DNA from: Muribaculaceae bacterium Isolate-037 (Harlan)
GTDB lineage: Bacteria; Bacteroidota; Bacteroidia; Bacteroidales; Muribaculaceae
DNA: 64,000 bases
NCBI GenBank assembly: GCA_003762615.1
Contig: RIAZ01000023.1
Span: 26,393 to 90,392 of the forward strand
Direction of reading: 5' to 3'
Within the stretch, counting starts at the first letter, position 1, and every line of letters starts with the position of its first letter. Shown one piece after another: positions 49,239 through 57,460 of this stretch. Below the pieces are notes generated by a model, which saw only the letters and a list, made by a program, of their open reading frames with translations, did not search any database and was not told where the DNA came from. A program made the translations under genes and the position numbers.

Positions 49239-49267
49239 CGGCTCCCGGCGTGAAAATGTCGGGAGCT
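49239..49267 (+). terminator. Terminator-like hairpin after the LRR gene
   Basis: GCTCCCG (49241-49247) pairs with CGGGAGC (49260-49266), extended by flanking C/G pairs. It lies about 40 bases after the stop. No strong T-run. Confidence 0.55.
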
Positions 49268-49319
49268 GTCGTTAAAAGATATTTCTGACATAAAGTTTAA
49301 CAACCCAAAAATCAAGACA

Positions 49320-49559
49320 ATGAACAAGATTTTGATTGTAGATGCCTCCGCATCCGACGGTAGAATCATGTCAGGTCTGCTTACGCGGGCCGGTTATGAC
49401 CCTGTTGTTACGGAGAGCATTGAAGCCGGGAAAATAGAGGCGGCGAAGCTGCCACCCGGCGCGGTAATCGTCACAGCATTGCGACTGAATGACGGTACCG
49501 CATACGAGTTAATTAACTGGCTGAAGGTCGAGAGAGTTTCAATATTTTGCGCCAATTAG
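49320..49559 (+). pseudogene. Truncated response-regulator receiver domain
   Basis: MNKILIVDASASDGRIMSGLLTRAGYDPVVTESIEAGK is the start of a CheY-like receiver (the DxxxSD acidic pocket region), with GAVIVTALRLNDGTAYELINWLK near the phosphorylation site. Receiver similarity ends at about residue 70 and the frame stops at 79, so the rest of the receiver and any output domain are missing. The loop that normally carries the phospho-Asp reads VTALRL, so that Asp is absent. Confidence 0.65.
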
Positions 49560-49849
49560 GTATTGAGCAGAAAAATTCTCTGAAAACCAATGATTTTTCA
49601 GGGAATTTCGTCGGGCTGATAGACCCTTTAGTGACCCCGGAGAGATTTATCTTACAAGGGGTTAATATATTGCATATCAATATCTTAGATTTTTCAAAAA
49701 ATCATGGGTGTTCCCTTTTTGCACACCCGGACATTTCAATGTTCTTCGTATATCTACAACGCAAATTTAGCGATAATAGTCTGATTTCCGGCTATTTTCG
49801 GTGTTAAAAATTGTCATCGGTTGCCACCTCTGAAACAACAGTAGATGTA
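49560..49849. other. Gene-free debris between truncated regulator and AlbA_2 remnant
   Basis: It contains an inverted repeat GAAAAATTC...ACCAATGATTTTTC and AGTGACCCCGG at 49630-49640, which matches 11 bases at the end of tRNA-Lys (50491-50501). A short open frame here resembles nothing I know. Confidence 0.4.
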
Positions 49850-50338
49850 CTACAAACTAAAGTATCCTCTGGTCTTCTTAGAACCTCGGTATTCAATTAC
49901 ATTCAGATCTACCAATATTTTCAATGACCGCATTATGGTTCTGAGACTTTTCTCAAATTCATCAGCTAAAGCAACCGCACTTATTCCCGGAGAAGATACA
50001 ATGCGATTATAGATTAACTTTTCAGTACCTTTTATCGTGTCATTTATCGTGTCATTTATCGTGCCATTTATCGTGTCATTTATCGTGTCATTCTTATGAC
50101 CCGATAAATTCGGGCGCATGAATGTTACCCTAACAACATCCATTTCATCAGTAACTGTCGGCTGAGGAAGACCTGCGCGTTCACACTCCTCGAATATCAT
50201 AGCCAGTCCTCTTCAGAGCATGCCGCACAATGTTTCCATCCCTCGGTCAAGTTGCCCGGTGGTTTCCTTAAATTCAACGTCAACACCTTCATGATTTTGG
50301 GCGAGTTTCAGTATGTAGTCTAAATCAACAATTATAAA
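49850..50338 (-). pseudogene. AlbA_2-domain ATP-binding protein, broken remnant
   Basis: Reading the minus strand, DLDYILKLAQNHEGVDVEFKETTGQLDRGMETLCGML is the start of an AlbA_2 (Schlafen-like) domain and stops at once; the next open piece, IFEECERAGLPQPTVTDEMDVVRVTFMRP, is the far C-terminal part, followed by a five-unit NDTI repeat and a winged helix (LIYNRIVSSPGISAVALADEFEKSLRTIMRSLKILVDLNVIEYRG). The middle, with the ATPase-like domain, is deleted. Intact relatives are roughly 450-500 residues. Confidence 0.8.
50031..50090. repeat. Five 12-bp tandem repeats
   Basis: TTTATCGTGTCA repeated five times with one T-to-C change in the third unit. It encodes the NDTI/NGTI linker of the AlbA_2 remnant on the minus strand. 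As the unit is a multiple of three, copy-number changes keep the frame. Confidence 0.95.
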
Positions 50339-50357
50339 ATCGGAGCATTACGATATG

Positions 50358-50365
50358 CAAAGTTA
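50358..50365 (-). promoter_or_regulatory. -7 box TAACTTTG of the AlbA_2 remnant
   Basis: On the minus strand, TAACTTTG lies about 25 bases before the first recognisable codons of the remnant. It shows the original promoter is still in place. Confidence 0.45.
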
Positions 50366-50459
50366 ATCATTTTCTCTCAAAAACAGGCTATTTATAGCCA
50401 TTGATTACACTGGTGAAACGCCACTGAGGTGTAACGGCGCGGTTTTGCTATGGCAACAA

Positions 50460-50489
50460 AAAAAGGATAGCTGTTATGCTATCCTTTTT
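50460..50489 (-). terminator. Terminator of tRNA-Lys
   Basis: AAAAAGGATAGC (50460-50471) pairs perfectly with GCTATCCTTTTT (50478-50489), 4 bases beyond the tRNA 3' end. Confidence 0.85.
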
Positions 50490-50492
50490 CAG

Positions 50493-50565
50493 TGACCCCG
50501 GTGGGGCTCGAACCCACGACCCAATGATTAAGAGTCATTTGCTCTACCAACTGAGCCACGGAGTC
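50493..50565 (-). tRNA. tRNA-Lys (anticodon CTT)
   Basis: A full cloverleaf on the minus strand: acceptor GACTCCG with CGGGGTC (one G-T pair), D-stem GCTC/GAGC, anticodon stem AATGA/TCATT with loop CTCTTAA giving CTT, T-arm GTGGG TTCGAGC CCCAC, discriminator A. The CCA end is not encoded. The 3' end faces the accessory region to the left. Confidence 0.95.
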
Positions 50566-50867
50566 ATTGTATTGCAATTCGGTGTTGGTGTTGTTTCCGT
50601 TTTGCGAGTGCAAAGTTAGGCATATATTTTAGATTGTGCAAATTTTTCGGTAAAAAATTTATGATTTTTTTCAAAAAAGATGATTTGCAATGTTTTTTTT
50701 GAATAAGATAGTGTTATTATCACAATTTTTAACTACCTTTACACGATATTTCCACAGTCTGGGTAAGCCGGTGGCGATATTATGCGAGAACGACACCATC
50801 AAACCCAAAATAAAATAACGATAACACTCATAAACACATAGAATTAACCATTAATAACAATCAAGTT

Positions 50868-52550
50868 ATGAACAACAAAGTTCTTTATCTTGCTTTGGGC
50901 GTAGCCTTGATGGGCACAACGAGCTGCTCTAAGAAGCTCGGTGAGTTCCAGAGCAACTATTTCAACACCACTCCGACTCCTCTCGAGACAGTTGGTCAGA
51001 ACGTTCCCGCTACCATCACAGGTAACATCCCTGCAAAATTCATGGTAAAGAATGCGAAAGTTACCGCTACTCCGGTTCTTGAATATGCAGGTGGCTCAGT
51101 CCAGGGTACTCCCGTAGTTCTTCAGGGTGAAAATGTACGTGCAAACGGTCAGGTAGTAAGCTACAGCAACGGTGGCACAGTTCAGATCCCGTTCAACACA
51201 GAGTACAAGCCTGAAATGGCAGAATCCAATCTCTATCTTGATTTCCAGGTTGACCAGAACGGCAAGCTCTACGGTCTTCCCCGTGTAAAGGTAGGCGACG
51301 GTGTGATCGCAACTTCCACACTTGCTTCAGCAGCTACTGTGACTCCGGCTCTTGCTAAGGATAAATTCCAGAGAGTCATCAACGAGAAATATAACGCTGA
51401 TATCCGCTTCCTCATCAATCAGGCAAATATCCGTAAGAACCAGATTGACGCCGCTGACTATGTGGATCTCAACAAGCGTCTTCAGGAGGCTAACGCTGCC
51501 GCTAACCAGGAGATCGCAGGCGTAAACATCAATTCTTACGCTTCACCTGACGGTACACTCGCTTTCAATACTGAACTCGCTGAGAAGCGTGAGAAGAACA
51601 CTACCAAGTTCATGGAGAACCAGCTTAAGAAGGACAAGATCACTGAGTTTGGTGAGCTGACTTCTTCATTCACTCCCGAAGACTGGGAGGGCTTCCAGGA
51701 GCTCGTTTCAAAGAGCAACATCCAGGATAAAGACCTTATCCTCAGTGTTCTCAAAATGTATAAGGACCCTGAGCAGAGAGAGAAAGAGATCCGCAACCTC
51801 TCAAGCGTATTTGATGAGCTTGCTGACCAGATTCTTCCCCAGCTGCGTTATTCTCGTATCCAGGCTTCTATTAACGTGATCGGTAAGAGCGATGAGGAGA
51901 TGATCCAGCTCTTCAACACTGATCCTTCCAAGCTGACAGAAGACGAGATCCTTTACGTTGCTACTCTCACTAACGACAACACTCGCAAGATGGAGGTTTA
52001 CCAGAAGGCTTCTCAGGTATATCCCAACAGCTATCGTGCATTCAATAACCTGGGTCTTACCAAATATGAGGCCGGTGACTATGCAGTAGCCAAGAGCGCA
52101 TTTGAGAAGGCTAAGAAACTTGATCCCTCTTCTAAGGAGGTTGACATGAACCTTGGTCTTATCCAGCTTCTTGACGGTAACTACAACAAGGCAAACGAAC
52201 TTCTCGGTGCAGCAGCAGGCGTGCCTGAGACTTCTGACGCTCTCGGCGTATATTACCTGACTCAGGGTGAGGTTGCTAAGGCTAACACTGCTTTCGGCAA
52301 TGCCAAGACCAACAATGCAGCTCTTGCTAAGATCCTTTCCAAGGACTACAGCGCAGCTCAGTCAGTGCTTTCAGCAGTTGCAAATCCTGACGCAACTACT
52401 TACTACCTGGCAGCTATCGTAGGTGCACGCACCAACAATGAGAGCGCAGTGCTCAGCAACCTTAAGAAGGCTATCAGCCTCGACAAGAATATGCTGAAAC
52501 AGGCACAGAGCGACCTTGAATTTGCAAAATTCAATCTCAATAGCCTCTAA
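50868..52550 (+). CDS. TPR/OmpA-like outer-membrane lipoprotein, probably abundant
   Basis: A 560-residue protein with lipobox MGTTSC (Cys20). A beta-rich N-terminal part (VKNAKVTATPVLEYAGGSVQGTPVVLQGENV) is followed by a region like an OmpA peptidoglycan-binding fold (DIRFLINQANIRKNQ...VNINSYASPDGTLAFNTELAEKREKNTTKFM), then tetratricopeptide repeats (about 385-470: YPNSYRAFNNLGLTKYEAGDYAVAKSAFEKAKKLDPSSKEVDMNLGLIQLLDGNYNKA). Codon use is strongly biased as in gapA, so expression is high. It resembles the TPR/OmpA lipoproteins that are major envelope proteins in Bacteroidales. Strong double hairpin downstream; about 300 bases of upstream region with a TACCTTTA box near 50734. Confidence 0.85.
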   Translation: MNNKVLYLALGVALMGTTSCSKKLGEFQSNYFNTTPTPLETVGQNVPATITGNIPAKFMVKNAKVTATPVLEYAGGSVQGTPVVLQGENVRANGQVVSYSNGGTVQIPFNTEYKPEMAESNLYLDFQVDQNGKLYGLPRVKVGDGVIATSTLASAATVTPALAKDKFQRVINEKYNADIRFLINQANIRKNQIDAADYVDLNKRLQEANAAANQEIAGVNINSYASPDGTLAFNTELAEKREKNTTKFMENQLKKDKITEFGELTSSFTPEDWEGFQELVSKSNIQDKDLILSVLKMYKDPEQREKEIRNLSSVFDELADQILPQLRYSRIQASINVIGKSDEEMIQLFNTDPSKLTEDEILYVATLTNDNTRKMEVYQKASQVYPNSYRAFNNLGLTKYEAGDYAVAKSAFEKAKKLDPSSKEVDMNLGLIQLLDGNYNKANELLGAAAGVPETSDALGVYYLTQGEVAKANTAFGNAKTNNAALAKILSKDYSAAQSVLSAVANPDATTYYLAAIVGARTNNESAVLSNLKKAISLDKNMLKQAQSDLEFAKFNLNSL

Positions 52551-52566
52551 TTTCGTCACAATGCGT

Positions 52567-52610
52567 CATGATGTATCATGATAAAACATGGTACATCATG
52601 ATACATCATG
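52567..52610. other. 16-bp perfect hairpin with CATGATG/CATCATG units
   Basis: CATGATGTATCATGAT (52567-52582) pairs with 52595-52610. Each arm is itself made of near-palindromic ATCATGAT units. It lies 17 bases after the lipoprotein stop, in front of the main terminator; it could stabilise the mRNA 3' end. Confidence 0.7.
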
Positions 52611-52620
52611 AGATAATAAT

Positions 52621-52667
52621 AACAACAAAAAACGCTTCCGGAAATTGCGGAAGCGTTTTTTGTTGTT
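52621..52667. terminator. Strong bidirectional terminator
   Basis: 20-bp perfect arms (52621-52640 and 52648-52667): a GC-rich core AACGCTTCCG with A-rich and T-rich ends, between converging genes. Confidence 0.92.
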
Positions 52668-52681
52668 GATTGGGTTGCGCG

Positions 52682-53365
52682 TCACAGTGCGCCTTGCTCG
52701 ATGAGGGTGGCGATGCGGTCGATCATTGCATCCTCCTCGTTCTTGGAGGGGTTGAAGCCGGCTTTCATGTTCATGCCGAAGAAGCGTCCGAAAGTCTGCC
52801 AGAAGCCGGCACGGAAAGAGCCGAGAAACGCCTTCACGATATTAAATGAGCTTTGGTCGGTCTCACGGTTTATCAGTTTCAGAAGCACCTTGCCCTGACG
52901 TTTCGACATTGACTTCACCACAGGTTTATACTGCTCGAAGATATCCTTCTCAAGCTGCTTAAGATGTTTCTCCCGCTTCTTCTTGTCGGGTATGGTCTGG
53001 ATATACTCGTATGTCTCACAAAGTGTGGAGAATGCAAGTTTGGCGTATGGCAGAGTCTTGCGCACGTCGCGCACGGTGCGCCAATAGAATTCCTCCTGTT
53101 TCTTATTCTTGAACTTCATCGGAGGGAATACGTAGAGATCGCGCAAGACGGTCATCCTCACGGTGTCGCCATATTCATCGACAAACCTGTAATACCCCTT
53201 CACAACCTTCACTTTCAGCGGAGGATACTCAGGAAGCTCCGAGATTTCGATTTTCGGTTTTTCCGCAAGAGAGAGCAGCGGCACGCCGGATAGTATCAAC
53301 GTGGCTGCAAGGTGGCGTATGTGGAGAGATATTCCCATATTATTCCGGATGAGTGTTGAAGTCAA
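52682..53365 (-). CDS. DUF4294 domain protein, secreted
   Basis: A 227-residue protein; the better start is probably Met10 (53338), which begins a signal peptide (MGISLHIRHLAATLILSGVPLLSLA). The body matches DUF4294: YYRFVDEYGDTVRMTVLRDLYVFPPMKFKNKKQEEFYWRTVRDVRKTLPYAKLAFSTLCETYEYIQTIPDKKKREKHLKQLEKDIFEQYKPVVKSMSKRQGKVLLKLINRETDQSSFNIVKAFLG. The family is confined to Bacteroidota and has no known function. Last of a dapB-lepB-wbqC-DUF4294 run. Confidence 0.88.
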   Translation of the reverse strand: MTSTLIRNNMGISLHIRHLAATLILSGVPLLSLAEKPKIEISELPEYPPLKVKVVKGYYRFVDEYGDTVRMTVLRDLYVFPPMKFKNKKQEEFYWRTVRDVRKTLPYAKLAFSTLCETYEYIQTIPDKKKREKHLKQLEKDIFEQYKPVVKSMSKRQGKVLLKLINRETDQSSFNIVKAFLGSFRAGFWQTFGRFFGMNMKAGFNPSKNEEDAMIDRIATLIEQGAL

Positions 53366-53422
53366 AGAATGTAAGGCGGTGTTTCAGGACACTGACTTAT
53401 ATTATAAACGTTTTGCAAAGTG

Positions 53423-53992
53423 TTAAAGTGTACGTAAGATAAGAATTGTTTCCGGTCCGAATCTCATCAGCGGGTCGATTATCGAAAGCCGCGGCGAGAT
53501 TTCGCATGCCAGTTCTTTACCGCGTTCCTTAGCAGCATCAGATAGCGGAACCGACAGTATATCCCTGATGTTGAGGAAATCGCATATATAATTGTGGATT
53601 TCACGGTTGAAGTCGGCGAGCGGCTGCCCATAGCCGGAAAAGATCCTTTTCAGGTCGGGGAATATATATCGGAAGAAGGGAGCCCTTCCATAGGATGCTT
53701 CCAGCGCACCGAGATGGTTGTGCTGCCAGTCGGAATGCTCCGACAGTATGGCATGGCTCAATCTCCGCGACTGTTTAAGGATGGAGGCACCCCCCACGAC
53801 TGCCACCGACAGCAGTATCTCGTCGCCGGGAGCATTACCGCGTATTCTTGTGCGGGCAAAATCCTTCCCGTCTGTCTGAGTGCTGATATTGGCGTCGGCT
53901 ATAGCTTCCTCCATCGGGCAGTCGGAAGATAATGAACGCAGCCACGCCGCATACCATGCGGCAGAGGCTGCGTATGGGAATACGTTTACCAT
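53423..53992 (-). CDS. WbqC-like family protein
   Basis: A 189-residue protein carrying the family signature (WQHNHLGALEASYGRAPFFRYIFPDLKRIFSG) near the middle. WbqC-like proteins occur near glycan or envelope genes and their reaction is unknown. The start overlaps the end of lepB by 7 bases, so the two are coupled. Confidence 0.88.
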   Translation of the reverse strand: MVNVFPYAASAAWYAAWLRSLSSDCPMEEAIADANISTQTDGKDFARTRIRGNAPGDEILLSVAVVGGASILKQSRRLSHAILSEHSDWQHNHLGALEASYGRAPFFRYIFPDLKRIFSGYGQPLADFNREIHNYICDFLNIRDILSVPLSDAAKERGKELACEISPRLSIIDPLMRFGPETILILRTL

Positions 53993-55455
53993 TTCTTGTC
54001 CGGATTAGCGTCTTTCAGGATTCTGTTCCAACGTATCTTACCATCGAAAAGACCCTTCTCCTCATCAAAGGATACAATTACAAACATCGGCGAACCAACG
54101 ATATGGTCTTCCGGCACAAAACCCCAGTAGCGGGAGTCGGCGGAACGGTCACGGTTATCACCCATCATCCAGTAGTAATCGAGCTTAAACGTATAATATT
54201 CTGTCTCTTTACCGTTGATGAATATCTTGCCGTCTTTCACGTCGAGGTCATTCCCCTCATATACGCTTATCGCCCTGCGATAGATCGGAAGGTTCTCGAG
54301 CGTGAGATGCAGCGTGCTTCCGCGTTTCGGGATCCAGAGCTCGCCCATATTGGGACGTGTCCAGCCATAGTCAGCATCGAGCGGGAACATACCGGAAAGG
54401 TCGTAGTAGCCGCTTGTGCTCTCCTTTCTCAACGGACCGTTCACCTCGTCCCATTTCTCCACCTGCGCTTTCATTGCCTTGGTCAGCGGCACGTCATAGT
54501 AGGAATATCCCGCCATCTCGTTTCTTATCGGTTCGCCGCCGTGGTCATCCATTCTGACGCCGATCTCCGCCCATTTCTCATTGCTGACAGGTCGGCTCAC
54601 CGGAATAAGATAGTTATACTGTACGTTCTCCGGCTCAGCGATAGGCTTGCCGTCGATCAGCACGGTATCGTTTCTTATCTCGAGACGGTCACCGGGCAGA
54701 CCGATCGCACGTTTCACGTAGTTCTCCCTACGGTCAACGGGTCGCCAGACAATCTCCCCGAACACTTGCGGATTCTGCTCCATGTATAGTCGTGGGTTAT
54801 CGATACCGTTGCGTCGCAGGTCATGAGAGATTTGATAGAAGTCGGGATTCTGTATCTTCAGAGCGACGGTGTCGCCTTGCGGATAGTTGAACACCACGAT
54901 ATCCCCCCTCTCTATACTGCGGAATCCGGGGAGACGGTGATATTCAAGCTGCGGCTTCTCCAGATAGCTCTTAGTGTTGAGTATCGGCATGGTGTGCTGC
55001 GCGAGAGGAAAATGTATTGGAGTCTGCGGCACACGCGGTCCGTATATCATCTTGTTGACCCATAGATAGTCACCCACGAGGAGTGATTTTTCCAGACTTG
55101 AGGATGGAATCTTATAGTTCTGTCCGATGAAAGCGAATATCATGTATACCAGCACAAGCGCGTAGACAATCGCATCCACCCAACCCATTATTGTCTTTGT
55201 CGGACCGTTTTTCTTTTTCCACCAGGTCCAGGGTATATAGGCGGTTATGTATATGTCAATCAGTAGCAGCCATATAAGACCGAGCCAAGGATTCCCCATC
55301 CAGAAGACCCAAAGGAAGAACAGGATGGATACGATTCCGAAACGTATCCATCGGGTGGTCTTGGTCTCCTTGATACGTTGGCGCAACGATTTCATGCCCT
55401 GTTGGGTAGGATCAGCGGCATGGGATATGTCAGTCCGGTTTTTATTTTCGATCAT
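53986..55455 (-). CDS. lepB: Signal peptidase I
   Basis: A 489-residue inner-membrane protease that removes signal peptides. Three N-terminal hydrophobic segments precede the catalytic part: nucleophile Ser in QNYKIPSSSLEKSLLVGDYLWVNK, general-base Lys in ENYVKRAIGLPGDRLEIRNDTVLIDGK, and box E MMGDNRDRSADSRYWGFVPEDHIVGSP. It is longer than the E. coli enzyme (324 residues) because of an insertion between the catalytic boxes, as is usual in Bacteroidota. Confidence 0.95.
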   Translation of the reverse strand: MIENKNRTDISHAADPTQQGMKSLRQRIKETKTTRWIRFGIVSILFFLWVFWMGNPWLGLIWLLLIDIYITAYIPWTWWKKKNGPTKTIMGWVDAIVYALVLVYMIFAFIGQNYKIPSSSLEKSLLVGDYLWVNKMIYGPRVPQTPIHFPLAQHTMPILNTKSYLEKPQLEYHRLPGFRSIERGDIVVFNYPQGDTVALKIQNPDFYQISHDLRRNGIDNPRLYMEQNPQVFGEIVWRPVDRRENYVKRAIGLPGDRLEIRNDTVLIDGKPIAEPENVQYNYLIPVSRPVSNEKWAEIGVRMDDHGGEPIRNEMAGYSYYDVPLTKAMKAQVEKWDEVNGPLRKESTSGYYDLSGMFPLDADYGWTRPNMGELWIPKRGSTLHLTLENLPIYRRAISVYEGNDLDVKDGKIFINGKETEYYTFKLDYYWMMGDNRDRSADSRYWGFVPEDHIVGSPMFVIVSFDEEKGLFDGKIRWNRILKDANPDKKW

Positions 55456-55520
55456 TTAAAGATTAGTGTAGGAAAAGAGCGCACGTAGTGTGTCGTTAGA
55501 TTAAACTGAATATTAATAAA

Positions 55521-56273
55521 TCAGACGAAAAGTCCTTTTGTATGTGTCACCTCGGAGAGCATGTCTGCCATAGAGAAGAACCCTTTCCTCCCTTTGAGCC
55601 ATTCGGCTGCTTTCACCGCACCGAGAGCGAATCCCACGCGGCTTTTCGCCTCATGTCGGAGAGTGATTGTGTCTACGGAAGAGTCCCATGATATTATATG
55701 TGTGCCGGGCACTTCTCCTTCACGCACATGGTTGATCATCAGGGCATGGTCGTTAGGCGTCTTGCCGGGCTGCGGCTCCTCCCAACGGTTAAGCCGGTCT
55801 ACTTTCCCGATAAGTTCGTCGGCAAGAGTGATCGCGGTGCCGGAGGGATGGTCGAGCTTATGGATATGATGTATCTCTGTCATTTCGGGAGAATACTCCG
55901 GGAAGTCGTTCATGACGGCAGCCACGTATCTGTTGAACGCCATGAATAGGTTTACGCCGATTGAGAAGTTGGAAGCCCAGAGCATGGTGCCGGCACCCTT
56001 CTCACACATATCCTTGATGTCGGGGAGCGAGTCGGTCCAACCGGTAGTGCCGACCACCACCGGTACACCGGCGGCAAACGACGCCAGGATGTTGCTGACG
56101 GCAGTGGAGGGAGTGGAGAACTCAATTGCAACATCGGCACTTTTAAATTCCGGAGTGTTGAAATCATCCGTGTTGTCGGCATCGATAATGCAGACCACTT
56201 TGTTGCCACGCTCCTTTGCTATTGTCTCGATAAGATGGCCCATTTTGCCATATCCTATGATTGCTATCTTCAT
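55521..56273 (-). CDS. dapB: 4-hydroxy-tetrahydrodipicolinate reductase
   Basis: A 250-residue cytosolic enzyme of the lysine/diaminopimelate pathway that reduces HTPA to tetrahydrodipicolinate with NAD(P)H. Nucleotide-binding start MKIAIIGYGKMGHLIE, GTTGW motif, and the catalytic HHIHKLDHPSGTA. First in the run with lepB, wbqC and DUF4294, linking peptidoglycan precursor and envelope genes. Confidence 0.96.
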   Translation of the reverse strand: MKIAIIGYGKMGHLIETIAKERGNKVVCIIDADNTDDFNTPEFKSADVAIEFSTPSTAVSNILASFAAGVPVVVGTTGWTDSLPDIKDMCEKGAGTMLWASNFSIGVNLFMAFNRYVAAVMNDFPEYSPEMTEIHHIHKLDHPSGTAITLADELIGKVDRLNRWEEPQPGKTPNDHALMINHVREGEVPGTHIISWDSSVDTITLRHEAKSRVGFALGAVKAAEWLKGRKGFFSMADMLSEVTHTKGLFV

Positions 56274-56410
56274 TTTCTTCCTAATTATGATAATTATGGT
56301 TTAGTAACCAGCAATATTAAATAAACGTATTAAAATGCGGTTTTATGATTAGACACCTTCAAAAGAGGTGATATAAGTTTAGACAAATTTACCTTGGAAT
56401 AGGTTCAGAT

Positions 56411-57364
56411 TCAGAAGCCGAATGCCATGTTGTCGACGTAGATTGTCAATCCTTCCGTACCTATGAACGCCTCTCCACATGATGAGGATGCCATGACGAG
56501 CACGTGGGTGGGAGTGGCATCGTCAGGAGCCCACCCCACTTCCTCTACCGGCACGAGTTTCCCTTTTGAGTTGCGGGCATAATAAGCCCTCTCTCCGCTG
56601 AGCAGCCCCATCCAAGGCTTATAGAACGGCTGTCGGGTGATGTCGCCGTAATGTATCGTTATGGCATGACCTTTTGTCCAAGGTATCGACTTGTCATAAC
56701 GTTCACGCGCCGTACCCACTCTTTGGGCATACAGTTTTCCGTTGGAATCCTCCCAGCGTTTCTGCAGTAGCACGTACACCTCTGCATTGTCACGCCCCGG
56801 GAGAGTCTTTTTAGACGAGAATCCGGTGGATTTCGTTCTGGAATCAGATTCAGGCATATCCACCTTGAAGTCGTAGACGAGAGCTGCGGGACGCTTCGTA
56901 TACGGCACCCCCATCTCCATCTTTGAATATGGACCTTTCGTAGAGGAGATAGGCTCAAACACCCTTCCGAGGAAAATGGAACCTGCCACCATTACGTCCA
57001 TGTTGATGAGACCGAGTACCTTCACATTCTCCATCTTCGCTTCGAGGCGTGCGCAAGTGTCGGCTCCATTTACAAATGGCGACACCGTGTTGGAGGCTTT
57101 CACCACTCCCGACACCTTGGCATATACGTTGCTCGTTGCCCACGGCGAGCCTCCGGCATTCGTGTAAGGCTCGTTGCCGACGATATGGTCATTGGGTGCA
57201 ATCTCATACACGGTCTTGGTATGTCCGCCGATAACTTTCGACTCCGTGATTTCGCGGCTCACCCATTGTGAGAAATTGCCGAACCTTATCGGTTCAAGCC
57301 TGTATGCATTCATCGGTATCCCGACGATTGATAGAAGGAGAGATAATAATGCGATACGTTTCAT
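56411..57364 (-). CDS. PCMD-domain secreted protein
   Basis: A 317-residue protein with a signal peptide (MKRIALLSLLLSIVGIPMNA). The body (FSQWVSREITESKVIGGHTKTVYEIAPNDHIVGNEPYTNAGGSPWATSNVYAKVSGVVKASNTVSPF...RLEAKMENVKVLGLINMDVMVAGSIFLGRVFEP) fits the PCMD (putative carbohydrate metabolism) domain, and it ends in GLTIYVDNMAFGF. These proteins are Bacteroidota-specific and usually near glycan systems. It follows tatD and may be read from the rnpA promoter. Confidence 0.78.
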   Translation of the reverse strand: MKRIALLSLLLSIVGIPMNAYRLEPIRFGNFSQWVSREITESKVIGGHTKTVYEIAPNDHIVGNEPYTNAGGSPWATSNVYAKVSGVVKASNTVSPFVNGADTCARLEAKMENVKVLGLINMDVMVAGSIFLGRVFEPISSTKGPYSKMEMGVPYTKRPAALVYDFKVDMPESDSRTKSTGFSSKKTLPGRDNAEVYVLLQKRWEDSNGKLYAQRVGTARERYDKSIPWTKGHAITIHYGDITRQPFYKPWMGLLSGERAYYARNSKGKLVPVEEVGWAPDDATPTHVLVMASSSCGEAFIGTEGLTIYVDNMAFGF

Positions 57365-57460
57365 TATGGAGTATGGTTTATGGGTTATTGTTTATAGTTT
57401 ATGATTTGGGGTTTATGTTTTGAAGTCAATCCTCAACCATAAACCATCCACCATAAACCA
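57365..57460. repeat. AT-rich CATAAACC-type repeats
   Basis: Units of GGTTTATG/CATAAACC occur in both orientations, like the low-complexity part of the three intergenic repeats, but without their hairpin ends. Probably a decayed relative. Confidence 0.5.

Noticed and set aside
49547..49807. An 86-residue frame after the truncated regulator
   Set aside because: No start signals, no family, low-complexity AT-rich tail; it overlaps the regulator end in another frame.
50031..50090. The 12-bp repeats as a CRISPR-like array
   Set aside because: Units are contiguous with no spacers and encode a regular peptide linker.
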